Positions 1 to 7,094 of a stretch of 16,164 nt of DNA are shown here, in pieces. Position 1 is the first letter of the stretch; every line of letters starts with the position of its first letter. The translations under genes and the position numbers were made by a program. Source of the DNA: JBBAFB01 sp041655595 (GTDB taxonomy: Bacteria > Bacillota > DULZ01); contig JBBAFB010000041.1 in assembly GCA_041655595.1 (NCBI GenBank), forward strand, positions 1 to 16,164. Reading direction: 5' to 3'. The notes under the pieces were generated by a model. It worked only from the letters and a program-made list of their open reading frames with translations. It made no database searches and had not been told where the DNA came from.

Positions 1-1130
1 GTGCCTTGCAGTTAATGTATGAATCCATTATAGATCTTTCACAAGTGGCAGGAATGGATTTTGGTACCGTTCAACCTTCAGCCGGTGCCCACGGCGAGTT
101 AACGGGGATGATGATTATCAAAGCTTATCATCAAAATAGAGGGGATACGAAAAGAACCAAGGTAATCGTGCCGGATTCCGCTCATGGTACCAACCCGGCT
201 ACAGCGGCTCTTTGCGGTTTCAAAATTATTGAAATCAAGTCTCTGCCCAGTGGAGAGGTTGATGTAGAGGCTTTAAAAAGAGTTGTAGATGACGAAACCG
301 CGGGTTTGATGTTGACTAACCCCAGTACCACGGGTATTTTTGAAACTCAAATACAGGAGATTGAAAAGGTTGTTCACGATGCCGGCGGTTTAATTTATTA
401 TGACGGTGCCAATATGAACGCCATCATGGGTTATGTTCGCCCGGGGGACATGGGTTTTGACGTTATTCACTTTAACCTGCACAAAACATTTTCCACTCCC
501 CACGGCGGCGGAGGTCCGGGGGCAGGCTATGTAGGGGTTAAGGATTTCTTAAAGCCCTTTTTGCCAAAACCGGTGGTATCCTTTGATGAGGCAAATAGTC
601 GTTACTTTTTAGATCATAATCGCCCCCTATCTATTGGCAAGGTAAAAGGTTTTTATGGTAACTTCGGGGTAGTGGTTAAAACCTATGCTTACTTGAAAGG
701 CTTAGGTGGGGCAGGGCTTAAAAATGCCAGCGGCAATGCAGTTTTAAATGCCAACTACCTGATGCATCGGGTAAAAGATTATTATCATGTAGCTTTTGAC
801 CGTACTTGTATGCATGAGTTTATCATCACTCCGAAAAAGATTAAGGATACAGGTGTCAGAACCTTAGATATTGCAAAGAGGCTGCTAGACTATGGCTACC
901 ATCCTCCCACAGTTTATTTTCCGTTAATTGTGGATGAAGCAATGATGATTGAACCTACGGAAACAGAAACTAAGGAGACTTTAGACGGCTTTGCGGAGGC
1001 TTTAATCAGTATTGCAAAAGAAGCCAGGGAGAATCCCGAGTTGGTACTGGATGCTCCCAGGGACACCATCGTAGGCCGCTTAGATGAAGTATTAGCTGCC
1101 AGACAGCCAAATCTACGCTATAAAAAGTAA
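1..1130 (+). CDS. gcvPB: Glycine dehydrogenase (decarboxylating) subunit 2, 5'-truncated by the window edge
   Basis: C-terminal part of the PLP-dependent P-protein beta subunit of the glycine cleavage system, which decarboxylates glycine and passes the aminomethyl group to lipoyl-GcvH in the cytoplasm. The reading frame is open from base 3, so the gene begins before the window; about 375 residues are visible, against roughly 480-490 for a whole subunit. The sequence NLHKTFSTPHGGGGPGAG is the family's PLP-lysine region followed by its glycine-rich loop; the Schiff-base lysine codon is 483-485. Other family segments are TVQPSAGAHGELTG near the visible start, PDSAHGTNPA, and a C-terminal stretch with YFPLIVDEAMMIEPTETE. 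A hairpin terminator follows about 80 bp after the stop, so gcvPB is probably the last gene of its operon (gcvT, gcvH and gcvPA would be expected upstream but are outside the window). Identity is secure; only the true start is missing. Confidence 0.96.
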   Translation, partial: ALQLMYESIIDLSQVAGMDFGTVQPSAGAHGELTGMMIIKAYHQNRGDTKRTKVIVPDSAHGTNPATAALCGFKIIEIKSLPSGEVDVEALKRVVDDETAGLMLTNPSTTGIFETQIQEIEKVVHDAGGLIYYDGANMNAIMGYVRPGDMGFDVIHFNLHKTFSTPHGGGGPGAGYVGVKDFLKPFLPKPVVSFDEANSRYFLDHNRPLSIGKVKGFYGNFGVVVKTYAYLKGLGGAGLKNASGNAVLNANYLMHRVKDYYHVAFDRTCMHEFIITPKKIKDTGVRTLDIAKRLLDYGYHPPTVYFPLIVDEAMMIEPTETETKETLDGFAEALISIAKEARENPELVLDAPRDTIVGRLDEVLAARQPNLRYKK

Positions 1131-1211
1131 TGCAATGGAGATGGTTGCCGATGCCTTTGATTATTAATACCTTATGCACTCGGCATGATTGGCAACTGTC
1201 TAGACAAAATG

Positions 1212-1260
1212 AAACCCTGCGGCCGGAGGATTTTATTCCTATAAGCTGCAGGGTTTTACT
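1212..1260 (+). terminator. Intrinsic terminator after gcvPB, possibly bidirectional
   Basis: A perfect 9-bp stem pairs AAACCCTGC (1212-1220) with GCAGGGTTT (1248-1256). An inner AGGA/TCCT pair (1227-1230 with 1237-1240) can extend the structure. A T-rich stretch follows on the plus strand. On the minus strand the stem is followed by TTTCATTTTG, so it may also stop transcription coming from the leftward comFB-like gene. The 27-nt interior is longer than in a classical terminator. Confidence 0.65.
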
Positions 1261-1287
1261 TCTGTTCAGACTTGTTACCGGGTATTA

Positions 1288-1333
1288 GAAAACCCCGGTT
1301 TTATTCTTCTTCTGCCGGGTGTCTGGGGTTTTC
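1288..1333 (-). terminator. Hairpin overlapping the 3' end of the comFB-like gene
   Basis: GAAAACCCC (1288-1296) and GGGGTTTTC (1325-1333) form a perfect 9-bp inverted repeat. Read leftward, the first arm lies within the last codons of the comFB-like gene and the second arm, ending in TTTTCTAAT, comes just after its stop codon. This fits an intrinsic terminator partly encoded in the coding sequence. The loop of 28 nt is long, so the call is moderate. Confidence 0.45.
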
Positions 1334-1600
1334 GGACACAATCATAACGGCCTTTGTCAAGGCACTGTAAACATCGGTCCGATGTTGGGTTTCCAGGATA
1401 TTGATTTTGGTATAAACCTCCCCCATCGTTCTGGCAACATAGGCGGGTTTCAGGTGGTTTAAGGCTATGGCAACTATATCATGCTGACAACAGGCACAAT
1501 GGCACATTTCCGGATATTTTTCCAGTACATTGGGCAAAAAGCTCCAAACGATATCTTCCATATAGTTCTTCACAAAGCATTTGGATTGAGACAAAATCAT
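1301..1600 (-). CDS. Late competence development ComFB-family protein
   Basis: A 99-residue protein recognised as ComFB-like from the segment NYMEDIVWSFLPNVLEKYPE, followed by a cysteine cluster and DIVAIALNHLKPAYV. In this family the cysteines are thought to bind zinc; here C33, C35, C37 and C38 are visible in MCHCACCQHD. In Bacillus comFB lies between the comFA helicase and comFC, but here it stands alone with no competence genes around it, so a role in DNA uptake cannot be assumed. Homologues in other bacteria have been linked to signalling; I infer no specific role. The ATG at 1600 has a strong ribosome binding site (AAGAAGGGGG on the minus strand). The C-terminus ends in an acidic EEE tail. 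The gene is divergent from ispE across a 136-bp spacer. Confidence 0.75.
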   Translation of the reverse strand: MILSQSKCFVKNYMEDIVWSFLPNVLEKYPEMCHCACCQHDIVAIALNHLKPAYVARTMGEVYTKINILETQHRTDVYSALTKAVMIVSENPRHPAEEE

Positions 1601-1674
1601 AACCCCCTTCTTTAGTAGCTACCAGTTCCTACTTCTTTATTTCTTCAAAAAGTCCTGCCTAGGTAGAGGTTCTA

Positions 1675-1703
1675 TTTACCTTTTTAGGGTAAAGTGCTAA
1701 AAT
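1675..1703 (+). promoter_or_regulatory. Candidate sigma-A promoter of ispE with overlapping inverted repeat
   Basis: TTTACC (1675-1680, 4/6 match to the -35 consensus), a 17-bp spacer and TAAAAT (1698-1703, 5/6 match to the -10 consensus) lie 33 bp before the ispE start. The -35 hexamer is also the left arm of TTTACC-N7-GGTAAA (right arm 1688-1693), placed where a repressor could block RNA polymerase. Confidence 0.45.
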
Positions 1704-1736
1704 TGAGTAACAGTATAAATTAAAGGGGTTTTTTCT

Positions 1737-2591
1737 TTGACCGGTTTAAGAGTCCCGGCCTTTGGTAAAATTAATATTTCTCTGGATATCATGGGTTTAA
1801 GGGATGACGGGTACCATGAATTATCTTCCGTCATGCAATCAATAAAATTGGCTGATTGGCTGACCATTAAGGCTGATGATTCCGGCAAAATTAAACTTGC
1901 CGGCAACTCATCCACCCTATCCTTGGGTGATGATAATTTAATTATAAAGGCTGCCAAGCTATTGCAAGAGACTTTTTGCCCCGGGAAGGGTGCGGAAATT
2001 TATTTAGAAAAAAATTTGCCTATCGGTGCGGGTCTTGGAGGAGGTTCCAGTGACGGGGCGGCTACAATGAAGGCTCTCAACCACTTATGGGGCTTAAACT
2101 TAACCACCTCTACCCTAGTGGCGTTGGCCGCTCAATTGGGCGCGGATTTACCTTTTACCTTGGTGGGGGGAACGGTTTGGGCCCGGGGAAAAGGTGAAAT
2201 GCTGACAATTTTGCCTCCGGCACCAAAATTGTCGCTGGTGCTGGCTAAACCTTCTGTTAGCCTTAGCGCGGGTGAAGTTTACCGCTATTGGGATCAAAAT
2301 TTCGGGACTTCAACTTATTCTACCCCCCAAGTGCTGGCGGCTTTGGAAAAGGGTGAGCAAAAACAGCTGGTTGCTTCTATGGGCAATGATTTGGAAAGGG
2401 CAGTTTTAGGCTTAATGCCCCGGGTGCAAAAAATTATTGATCGGATGCACGCCTTCGGAGTGGAAAGGACCTTGGTTAGCGGTAGCGGTCCCGTGGTGGT
2501 CGGGGTAGTTAGGGATGAGCAGCAAGGTATCAGCTTAAGGGATCATTTGCTCGGATCCTACGGAGAGGTTTTTTTGACTTGCACTATTTAA
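1737..2591 (+). CDS. ispE: 4-diphosphocytidyl-2-C-methyl-D-erythritol kinase
   Basis: GHMP-family kinase that phosphorylates the 2-hydroxyl of CDP-methylerythritol with ATP in the non-mevalonate (MEP) isoprenoid pathway, in the cytoplasm. It has 284 residues, the usual length. The ATP-binding loop PIGAGLGGGSSDGAA lies at residues 95-109. K11 (in AFGKINISL) and D137 (in GADLPF) sit where the family's catalytic Lys and Asp are found, and a C-terminal GSGP glycine motif is in VSGSGPVVVGV. The TTG at 1737 is chosen because AAAGGGG lies at 1722-1728 and the protein begins like other IspE proteins. It is the first gene of the rightward cluster, and only 21 bp separate it from the GntR gene, so the two are probably co-transcribed. 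The product of the pathway feeds polyprenyl chains, including a quinone tail if the organism makes menaquinone. Confidence 0.96.
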   Translation: MTGLRVPAFGKINISLDIMGLRDDGYHELSSVMQSIKLADWLTIKADDSGKIKLAGNSSTLSLGDDNLIIKAAKLLQETFCPGKGAEIYLEKNLPIGAGLGGGSSDGAATMKALNHLWGLNLTTSTLVALAAQLGADLPFTLVGGTVWARGKGEMLTILPPAPKLSLVLAKPSVSLSAGEVYRYWDQNFGTSTYSTPQVLAALEKGEQKQLVASMGNDLERAVLGLMPRVQKIIDRMHAFGVERTLVSGSGPVVVGVVRDEQQGISLRDHLLGSYGEVFLTCTI

Positions 2592-2612
2592 AGGAGTGGA
2601 GGGATAATAAAA

Positions 2613-3305
2613 TTGGGAAGAAGATTGTTTCCGGTGGATTTGGAAAGTTACAAGCCTCTTCGGGAGGTAGTTTTTGAAACCATGAGGGAAGCCATTATTA
2701 AAGGTAGCTTGGCCCCCGGTGAGCGCTTAATGGAAGTGCAGCTGGCGGAGGAATTAGGGGTTTCCAGAACCCCTGTTAGGGAAGCCATTAGAAAGCTGGA
2801 GTTGGAGGGTTTGGTGGCCATGATACCCCGAAAAGGTGCTTATGTGGCTGATTACTCCATTAAGGACATTACTGAGGTTTTTGAGATCAGGGCTGCTTTG
2901 GAATCTTTCGCGGCCGGGTTGGCCTGCGAAAGGGCTACCGAACAAGAATTGGATGAGCTCCGTATCTTGGCTGATCGGGTTTGGGAAATGGCAAAAAATA
3001 ACGATCTTAAAAATATAATTCAAGTTGACACAGATTTTCATGAAAGGATTTATCAATCCAGTCGGAACAGCCGTTTGATACAAATGCTTTCTAACTTAAG
3101 AGAACAAATTCACCGTTTTCGTTCCACCTCATTGGCCTCCCCGGGCAGATTACAAGATACTTTGGAGGAACATAAAGGTTTAGTGGAAGCCATTGTAGAA
3201 AGAAATATGCCATTAGCCCAAAGGCTGGCTTTGGAGCATGTGGAGAATGCGGAAGATATTTTTTTGGAGTCTATAATTAAAGCTCAAAAGGCAAAGGAAA
3301 TCTAA
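2613..3305 (+). CDS. GntR-family transcriptional regulator with FCD (FadR-type) domain
   Basis: A 230-residue DNA-binding regulator. The N-terminal winged helix-turn-helix covers about residues 13-78, with recognition segment LAEELGVSRTPVREAIRKLELEGLV. The all-helical C-terminal FCD effector domain covers about 85-220. The metal/ligand-site residues of this subfamily appear to be present: D139 and H143 in DTDFH, H187 in EEHKGLVEAI, and H209 in LEHVENA, which suggests a metal-assisted carboxylate effector. The start is TTG at 2613, 9 bp after GGAGGG (2598-2603). It occupies the place held by purR in the Bacillus ispE-purR-yabJ-spoVG block but is unrelated in fold to PurR. Its ligand and targets are unknown; autoregulation or control of neighbouring genes is only a guess from position. 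Confidence 0.9.
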   Translation: MGRRLFPVDLESYKPLREVVFETMREAIIKGSLAPGERLMEVQLAEELGVSRTPVREAIRKLELEGLVAMIPRKGAYVADYSIKDITEVFEIRAALESFAAGLACERATEQELDELRILADRVWEMAKNNDLKNIIQVDTDFHERIYQSSRNSRLIQMLSNLREQIHRFRSTSLASPGRLQDTLEEHKGLVEAIVERNMPLAQRLALEHVENAEDIFLESIIKAQKAKEI

Positions 3306-3345
3306 TAAATCAGCAAGTAATTGCAAAAACTGAGGGGTGTGTAAA

Positions 3346-4110
3346 ATGTCTTTAGATGCAATAGTTTTGGCGGGTACTTCTAAGCGGGGGGAACTTTTGG
3401 AATATTGTCGGGTCAGCAATGAGACCTTAATTCCCATTGGGCAGAAAATGATGATTGAGTATGTAGTCGATGCCTTGAAAAAGGTTGCTTCTATCAATAA
3501 GATTGCCATTGCAGGTCCTCAAAAAGAGTTAGAGCCTGTTTATGGGGACGATCCCCGGGTGGTACTGACCGAACAGGGTGATTCCCAAGTAGCTACCTTA
3601 TTAAGGGGCCTTGAACTTTTAAAGCCGGATCCAGAACAAAATATTATTGTGTCTGCAGGAGATATCCCCTTTTTAAATCATGAATCAATTGAAGATTTCC
3701 TGGAACAATGCTCACAAAGGGCGGGGGATTTGTACTACCCCATTGTTCCCAGAAAAGCCAATGAAGAAAGGTTTCCCGGGGTAAAAAGAACTTATATTCA
3801 TTTTAGGGAGGGCGTCTTTACCGGCGGGAATATATTTTTATTAAAGGCGGGCATTATTGAACCCTGTTCAGTGGTAGCCAGCAGATTAATCAGCCTGCGG
3901 AAAAGCCCTTTTGCCTTAAGCCGACAAATTGGCTGGGGCTTTATTTTGAGATTTTTACTGCGCCTGCTGTCCATTGAGGAAACAGAAAAAAGGTTTTCCC
4001 AACTGCTGGGAATCCAAGGCAGGGCAATAATTTCTTCTTACCCGGAAATAGGAGTAGATGTAGATAAATTAAGCGACTTGGAGTTAGCAAGAAAGGTATT
4101 GGTTAATTAG
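3346..4110 (+). CDS. MobA-like NTP transferase domain protein, substrate unknown
   Basis: A 254-residue protein with the Rossmann-like nucleotidyltransferase fold of the MobA/GlmU-N class. The N-terminal VLAGTSKRGELLEY stands where the nucleotide-binding LAGGxSxRMG loop normally is, but the second glycine and the RMG element are missing. The metal-binding aspartate of the family is likely D106 in SAGDIPFL, and a second acidic motif GVDVD is at 236-240. Residues 195-210 (IGWGFILRFLLRLLSI) are strongly hydrophobic and may be an amphipathic or membrane-touching helix. I chose the ATG at 3346 over an in-frame GTG at 3337 because GAGGGGT (3332-3338) then gives normal spacing. It lies 40 bp after the GntR gene and ends in a terminator that overlaps its stop codon. 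The product could activate a sugar, a cofactor or a phospho-alcohol; the sequence does not decide. Confidence 0.8.
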   Translation: MSLDAIVLAGTSKRGELLEYCRVSNETLIPIGQKMMIEYVVDALKKVASINKIAIAGPQKELEPVYGDDPRVVLTEQGDSQVATLLRGLELLKPDPEQNIIVSAGDIPFLNHESIEDFLEQCSQRAGDLYYPIVPRKANEERFPGVKRTYIHFREGVFTGGNIFLLKAGIIEPCSVVASRLISLRKSPFALSRQIGWGFILRFLLRLLSIEETEKRFSQLLGIQGRAIISSYPEIGVDVDKLSDLELARKVLVN

Positions 4111-4136
4111 GTCCATTAGGGGCCTAATTTGTTTTT
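4105..4136 (+). terminator. Intrinsic terminator overlapping the NTP-transferase stop codon
   Basis: A 10-bp stem (4105-4114 with 4120-4129, one G:U pair at position 4112) closes a 5-nt loop and is followed by TTTGTTTTT. The left arm contains the stop codon TAG (4108-4110). It separates the ispE-GntR-transferase unit from spoVG. Confidence 0.85.
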
Positions 4137-4220
4137 AGGGGCAAATAACCCCTTCTAGGCCCGTGACAGAAGCCAAAGATGAATAAAAAAAGAAAAAAAT
4201 GTTAAAATTATAAGAGAGTG

Positions 4221-4249
4221 GCAGGAATTTCATGGCAGAAGTAGAATTA
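4221..4249 (+). promoter_or_regulatory. Sigma-H promoter of spoVG
   Basis: GCAGGAATT (4221-4229), an 11-bp spacer and GTAGAATTA (4241-4249) match at every position the Bacillus subtilis sigma-H consensus as I recall it (RNAGGAWWT - N11-12 - RNNGAATWW). The predicted start of transcription is near 4256, leaving a leader of about 40 nt before the spoVG GTG. In Bacillus spoVG is a classic sigma-H gene, so position and sequence agree. Confidence 0.88.
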
Positions 4250-4295
4250 GAATTAGTGATCAGGATTTTACTCGTGACAGAAGGGTGGTGAGTTA

Positions 4296-4559
4296 GTGAA
4301 CATTACCGATGTGCAAGTAAGGAAGATCAATTTGGAAGGTAAAATGAAGGCGATAGTTTCCGTTACTTTCGATGATGCCTTTGTGGTTCATGACGTGAAG
4401 GTTGTAGAAGGACAGAATGGGCTTTTTGTGGCTATGCCTAGCAGAAGGACCCCCGATGGGGAGTTTAGAGATATTGCCCATCCGATTTCCCAGGCTGCCC
4501 GAAGTATTATTCAGGAGGCAGTATTAAGCGCCTATATGGCACATAAAGAAGCTATTTAG
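4296..4559 (+). CDS. spoVG: Septation / RNA-binding regulator SpoVG
   Basis: An 87-residue protein that is clearly SpoVG: MNITDVQVRKI at the start, VHDVKVVEG in the middle, and FVAMPSRRTPDGEFRDIAHPI as its signature. SpoVG affects asymmetric septation during sporulation in Bacillus and is a site-specific DNA/RNA-binding global regulator in several Firmicutes. The start codon is GTG, with AAGGGTGGTGA at 4281-4291 as a strong ribosome binding site. It stands as its own unit between the upstream terminator (4105-4136) and a downstream one (4566-4585), under a sigma-H promoter, which ties it to the transition to stationary phase and sporulation. It sits directly before glmU, as in Bacillus. Confidence 0.97.
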   Translation: MNITDVQVRKINLEGKMKAIVSVTFDDAFVVHDVKVVEGQNGLFVAMPSRRTPDGEFRDIAHPISQAARSIIQEAVLSAYMAHKEAI

Positions 4560-4565
4560 ACTTTG

Positions 4566-4585
4566 GGAGCGAAAGCTCCTTTTTT
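4566..4585 (+). terminator. Intrinsic terminator after spoVG
   Basis: GGAGC (4566-4570), a GAAA tetraloop and GCTCC (4575-4579) are followed by TTTTTT. The stem is short but the tetraloop and T-tract are typical. It lies 6 bp after the spoVG stop, so glmU should need its own promoter or read-through. A weak candidate promoter is TTGCTA (4604-4609), 17 bp, TAAGCT (4627-4632). Confidence 0.85.
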
Positions 4586-4669
4586 GTTTTCCCCTGAAGC
4601 TTCTTGCTAAATAAAAGATAAAAGTGTAAGCTATAAAGGGGTTTAAAGGATAAAGGGGTGGGCTTAGGT

Positions 4670-6046
4670 ATGACAAAAACAGCGGCGATAATTTTGGCTG
4701 CGGGAAAAGGAACCAGAATGATTTCGGCTCAGCCGAAGGTGCTTCATCGCCTAGGTGGAAAATATCTGATTCAACATGTTATTGATGAGGCAAAAAAAGC
4801 GGGAGTTGATCAATTAATTTTGGTTATCGGACATGGAGGGGAAGAAGTTCGCTCCGCTTTGGGGGCAGAATTTACCTACGCTTGGCAAAAGGAGCAGTTA
4901 GGGACCGGCCATGCAGTAATGCAAGGGGCCGCCTATTTGGATCAAGATACGGAACGGGTAGTGGTTTTGTCGGGGGATGTCCCCCTCTTAAGAGGGGAAA
5001 CAATTTTGGACTTGCTAAAAAGTTTTCAAAAGGAACAAGCAAAAGCAGCTATTTTAACCGCCAAATATGAGTTTCCGAAAGGCTACGGGAGAGTTGTCCG
5101 GGATTCGGCAGGGAAGATACAAAAAATCGTTGAGGATGCGGATGCAAACTCGGAGGAGTCAGCTATCAAAGAAATCAACAGCGGTACATATTGCTTTGCA
5201 AAAGCTGAACTGATAGAGACACTAAAAAAACTTGAACCTGATAATGCTCAGGGGGAGTATTATTTGACGGATGTAATTCAGGAGTTTAGGAAGAAGGATC
5301 TGCCAATAAGCGGGCTGATGACCGCAAATACAGTGGAAACCATGGGGGTCAACGATAGAACACAGTTGGCAGCGATGGAAGCTTATTACCGTCAAGAGAT
5401 AAATCGGCAGTTGATGCTGGCGGGGGTGACCATGATTGACCCCAAAACAGTTTATATTGATGCGGAGGTGGTTGTAGGTCAGGACACCATCATCTATCCC
5501 TTTACCACTATTCTAGGAAACACCAGCATAGGGGAAGGCTGTATTATGGGACCCAATACCACGATAATTGACAGCAATATAGGTCATAGGGTTACAATCA
5601 GGCAGGCTGTGGTAGAAGAAGCAAAAATAGCCGATGAATGTAGGTTGGGGCCATTTACCTATTTACGCCCCGGCACTGAACTGCAAAAAAGAGTAAAAGT
5701 GGGAGATTTTGTTGAAATTAAAAATACCCTAGTGGGGGAGGGCAGTAAGGTTCCTCATTTAACCTACTTGGGGGATTCTATTTTAGGTAAATCTGTTAAT
5801 GTGGGAGCGGGTACTATTACCTGCAATTATGATGGGAAGAATAAGTATCAAACTGTCATTGAAGATGAAGCCTTTATAGGCAGCAACAGTAATTTAGTGG
5901 CACCCCTTAAAATTGGCAAAAAAGCCTATGTGGCAGCGGGATCAACTTTAACTAAAAATGTACCCGCCGGCTCTTTGGCAGTGGCTAGGGAAAAGCAAAG
6001 AATAATCGCAGATTGGGAAGAAAAAAAAGCAAAAAAAGAGGATTAA
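4670..6046 (+). CDS. glmU: Bifunctional UDP-N-acetylglucosamine pyrophosphorylase / glucosamine-1-phosphate acetyltransferase
   Basis: Makes UDP-GlcNAc for peptidoglycan and teichoic acids in two steps: acetylation of glucosamine-1-phosphate with acetyl-CoA, then uridylylation with UTP. The N-terminal uridylyltransferase domain (about residues 1-230) shows LAAGKGTRM at the nucleotide-binding loop, GTGHAVMQ and the metal-binding GDVPLL. The C-terminal half is a left-handed beta-helix of hexapeptide repeats carrying RPGTELQKRVKVGDFVEIKN, GAGTITCNYDGKNKY and the acetyl-CoA-site segment GSNSNLVAPLKIG, all conserved in GlmU. The length of 458 residues is normal. I chose the ATG at 4670 because AAAGGGGTGGG lies 8-18 bp upstream and MTKTAAIILAAG matches the usual start; an in-frame GTG at 4658 would add four residues. 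The tail is Lys-rich. prs follows after 53 bp with no terminator, so the two are probably co-transcribed. Confidence 0.97.
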   Translation: MTKTAAIILAAGKGTRMISAQPKVLHRLGGKYLIQHVIDEAKKAGVDQLILVIGHGGEEVRSALGAEFTYAWQKEQLGTGHAVMQGAAYLDQDTERVVVLSGDVPLLRGETILDLLKSFQKEQAKAAILTAKYEFPKGYGRVVRDSAGKIQKIVEDADANSEESAIKEINSGTYCFAKAELIETLKKLEPDNAQGEYYLTDVIQEFRKKDLPISGLMTANTVETMGVNDRTQLAAMEAYYRQEINRQLMLAGVTMIDPKTVYIDAEVVVGQDTIIYPFTTILGNTSIGEGCIMGPNTTIIDSNIGHRVTIRQAVVEEAKIADECRLGPFTYLRPGTELQKRVKVGDFVEIKNTLVGEGSKVPHLTYLGDSILGKSVNVGAGTITCNYDGKNKYQTVIEDEAFIGSNSNLVAPLKIGKKAYVAAGSTLTKNVPAGSLAVAREKQRIIADWEEKKAKKED

Positions 6047-6099
6047 ATCTAAAGAACTAGTAATATAAGAAGAGGAATAGGCAAGGGCGGTGGATAGAT

Positions 6100-7056
6100 A
6101 TGTCAGGAAGTAAGCGCAAATTTAAAATATTTTCCGGTAATGCCAACCCGGCACTGGCCCAGGAAATTTGCGATTATGTAGGAGTATCATTGGGGAATGC
6201 TAAGGTAAGCAGGTTCAGCGATGGGGAAATAGGTATTAATATTGAGGAGAGCGTCAGGGGGCAAGATGTTTATGTAGTACAGCCCACTTGTTATCCGGTA
6301 AATGAGAATTTAATGGAACTTTTGATTTTAATTGATGGTTTGCGCCGGGCCTCTGCCAGGCGGATTACTGCAGTGGTACCCTACTATGGTTATGCTAGGC
6401 AGGAGAGGAAAAGCCGCGCAAGGGATCCCATCACAGCTAAGTTGGTGGCTAATTTAATTGTGGAGGCAGGTGCTAGAAGAGTGTTGGCCATGGATCTTCA
6501 TGCCAATGCAATTCAAGGGTTTTTCGACATCCCAGTAGATCACCTACCTGCTGCTCCCATTTTGAGTCAGTATTTTTCAAATAAAGATATCTCGGACTTG
6601 GTGGTAGTTTCCCCGGATGCGGGCGGCGTTAGTAGATCACGCAATTTTGCTTACCGCCTGAAGGCAGAAATAGCAATTATAGATAAAAGAAGACCTGCCC
6701 CAAATGTATCAGAGGTGATGAATATTATAGGACATGTAGAAGGCAAAACCGCAATCTTAATTGATGATATTATTGATACCGGCGGCACCATCACCCAAGG
6801 TGCCCAGGCCTTGATGGATTGGGGGGCAAAAGAGGTGTATGCCTGTTGCACCCATCCTGTACTTTCAGGACCCGCTATAGATCGTTTAAACGAATCCGTG
6901 ATCAAAGAGGTAGTAACCACTAATACAATTCCTTTGCCTAAGGAAAAGCTATCCTCAAAAATTAAGGTTCTGTCCGTGGCCCCTTTACTGGGGGAAACCA
7001 TTATACGCATCACTGATGATTTGTCTGTCAGCACTCTTTTTGACAATCCGTCATAG
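6100..7056 (+). CDS. prs: Ribose-phosphate pyrophosphokinase (PRPP synthetase)
   Basis: Transfers pyrophosphate from ATP to ribose-5-phosphate to give PRPP, the precursor of purines, pyrimidines, histidine, tryptophan and NAD. It has 318 residues, the usual bacterial class I length. Visible motifs are the flexible-loop region YARQERKSRARDP (98-110), the metal/PRPP-binding DLHANAIQGFFDIPVDHL (132-149, including catalytic-type H134), SPDAGGVSRSR (171-181) and the PRPP-binding loop DDIIDTGGT (222-230). Compared with Bacillus, the SPDHGG and DTAGT positions read SPDAGG and DTGGT, conservative variants. The ATG at 6100 is preceded by AAGGGCGGTGG (6083-6093). The glmU-prs-ctc order is conserved across Firmicutes. 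Confidence 0.97.
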   Translation: MSGSKRKFKIFSGNANPALAQEICDYVGVSLGNAKVSRFSDGEIGINIEESVRGQDVYVVQPTCYPVNENLMELLILIDGLRRASARRITAVVPYYGYARQERKSRARDPITAKLVANLIVEAGARRVLAMDLHANAIQGFFDIPVDHLPAAPILSQYFSNKDISDLVVVSPDAGGVSRSRNFAYRLKAEIAIIDKRRPAPNVSEVMNIIGHVEGKTAILIDDIIDTGGTITQGAQALMDWGAKEVYACCTHPVLSGPAIDRLNESVIKEVVTTNTIPLPKEKLSSKIKVLSVAPLLGETIIRITDDLSVSTLFDNPS

Positions 7057-7094
7057 TTAGATTAACTGTTCAGATATTATGCAAACAAAGGACA

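Noticed and set aside
4232..4291. A 19-codon ATG frame (4232-4291) ahead of spoVG, a possible leader peptide with AGGA upstream
   Set aside because: Its start codon lies between the sigma-H -35 and -10 elements, upstream of the expected transcript start, so it would not be in the spoVG mRNA. The composition is unremarkable.
4604..4632. TTGCTA-N17-TAAGCT as a glmU promoter
   Set aside because: The spacing is right but the -10 match is only 3 of 6, too weak to list as a feature; a promoter is still expected here because of the terminator after spoVG.
6651..7046. A 131-codon frame opposite prs
   Set aside because: It lies wholly inside the well-supported prs gene on the other strand, with no ribosome binding site or recognisable domain.
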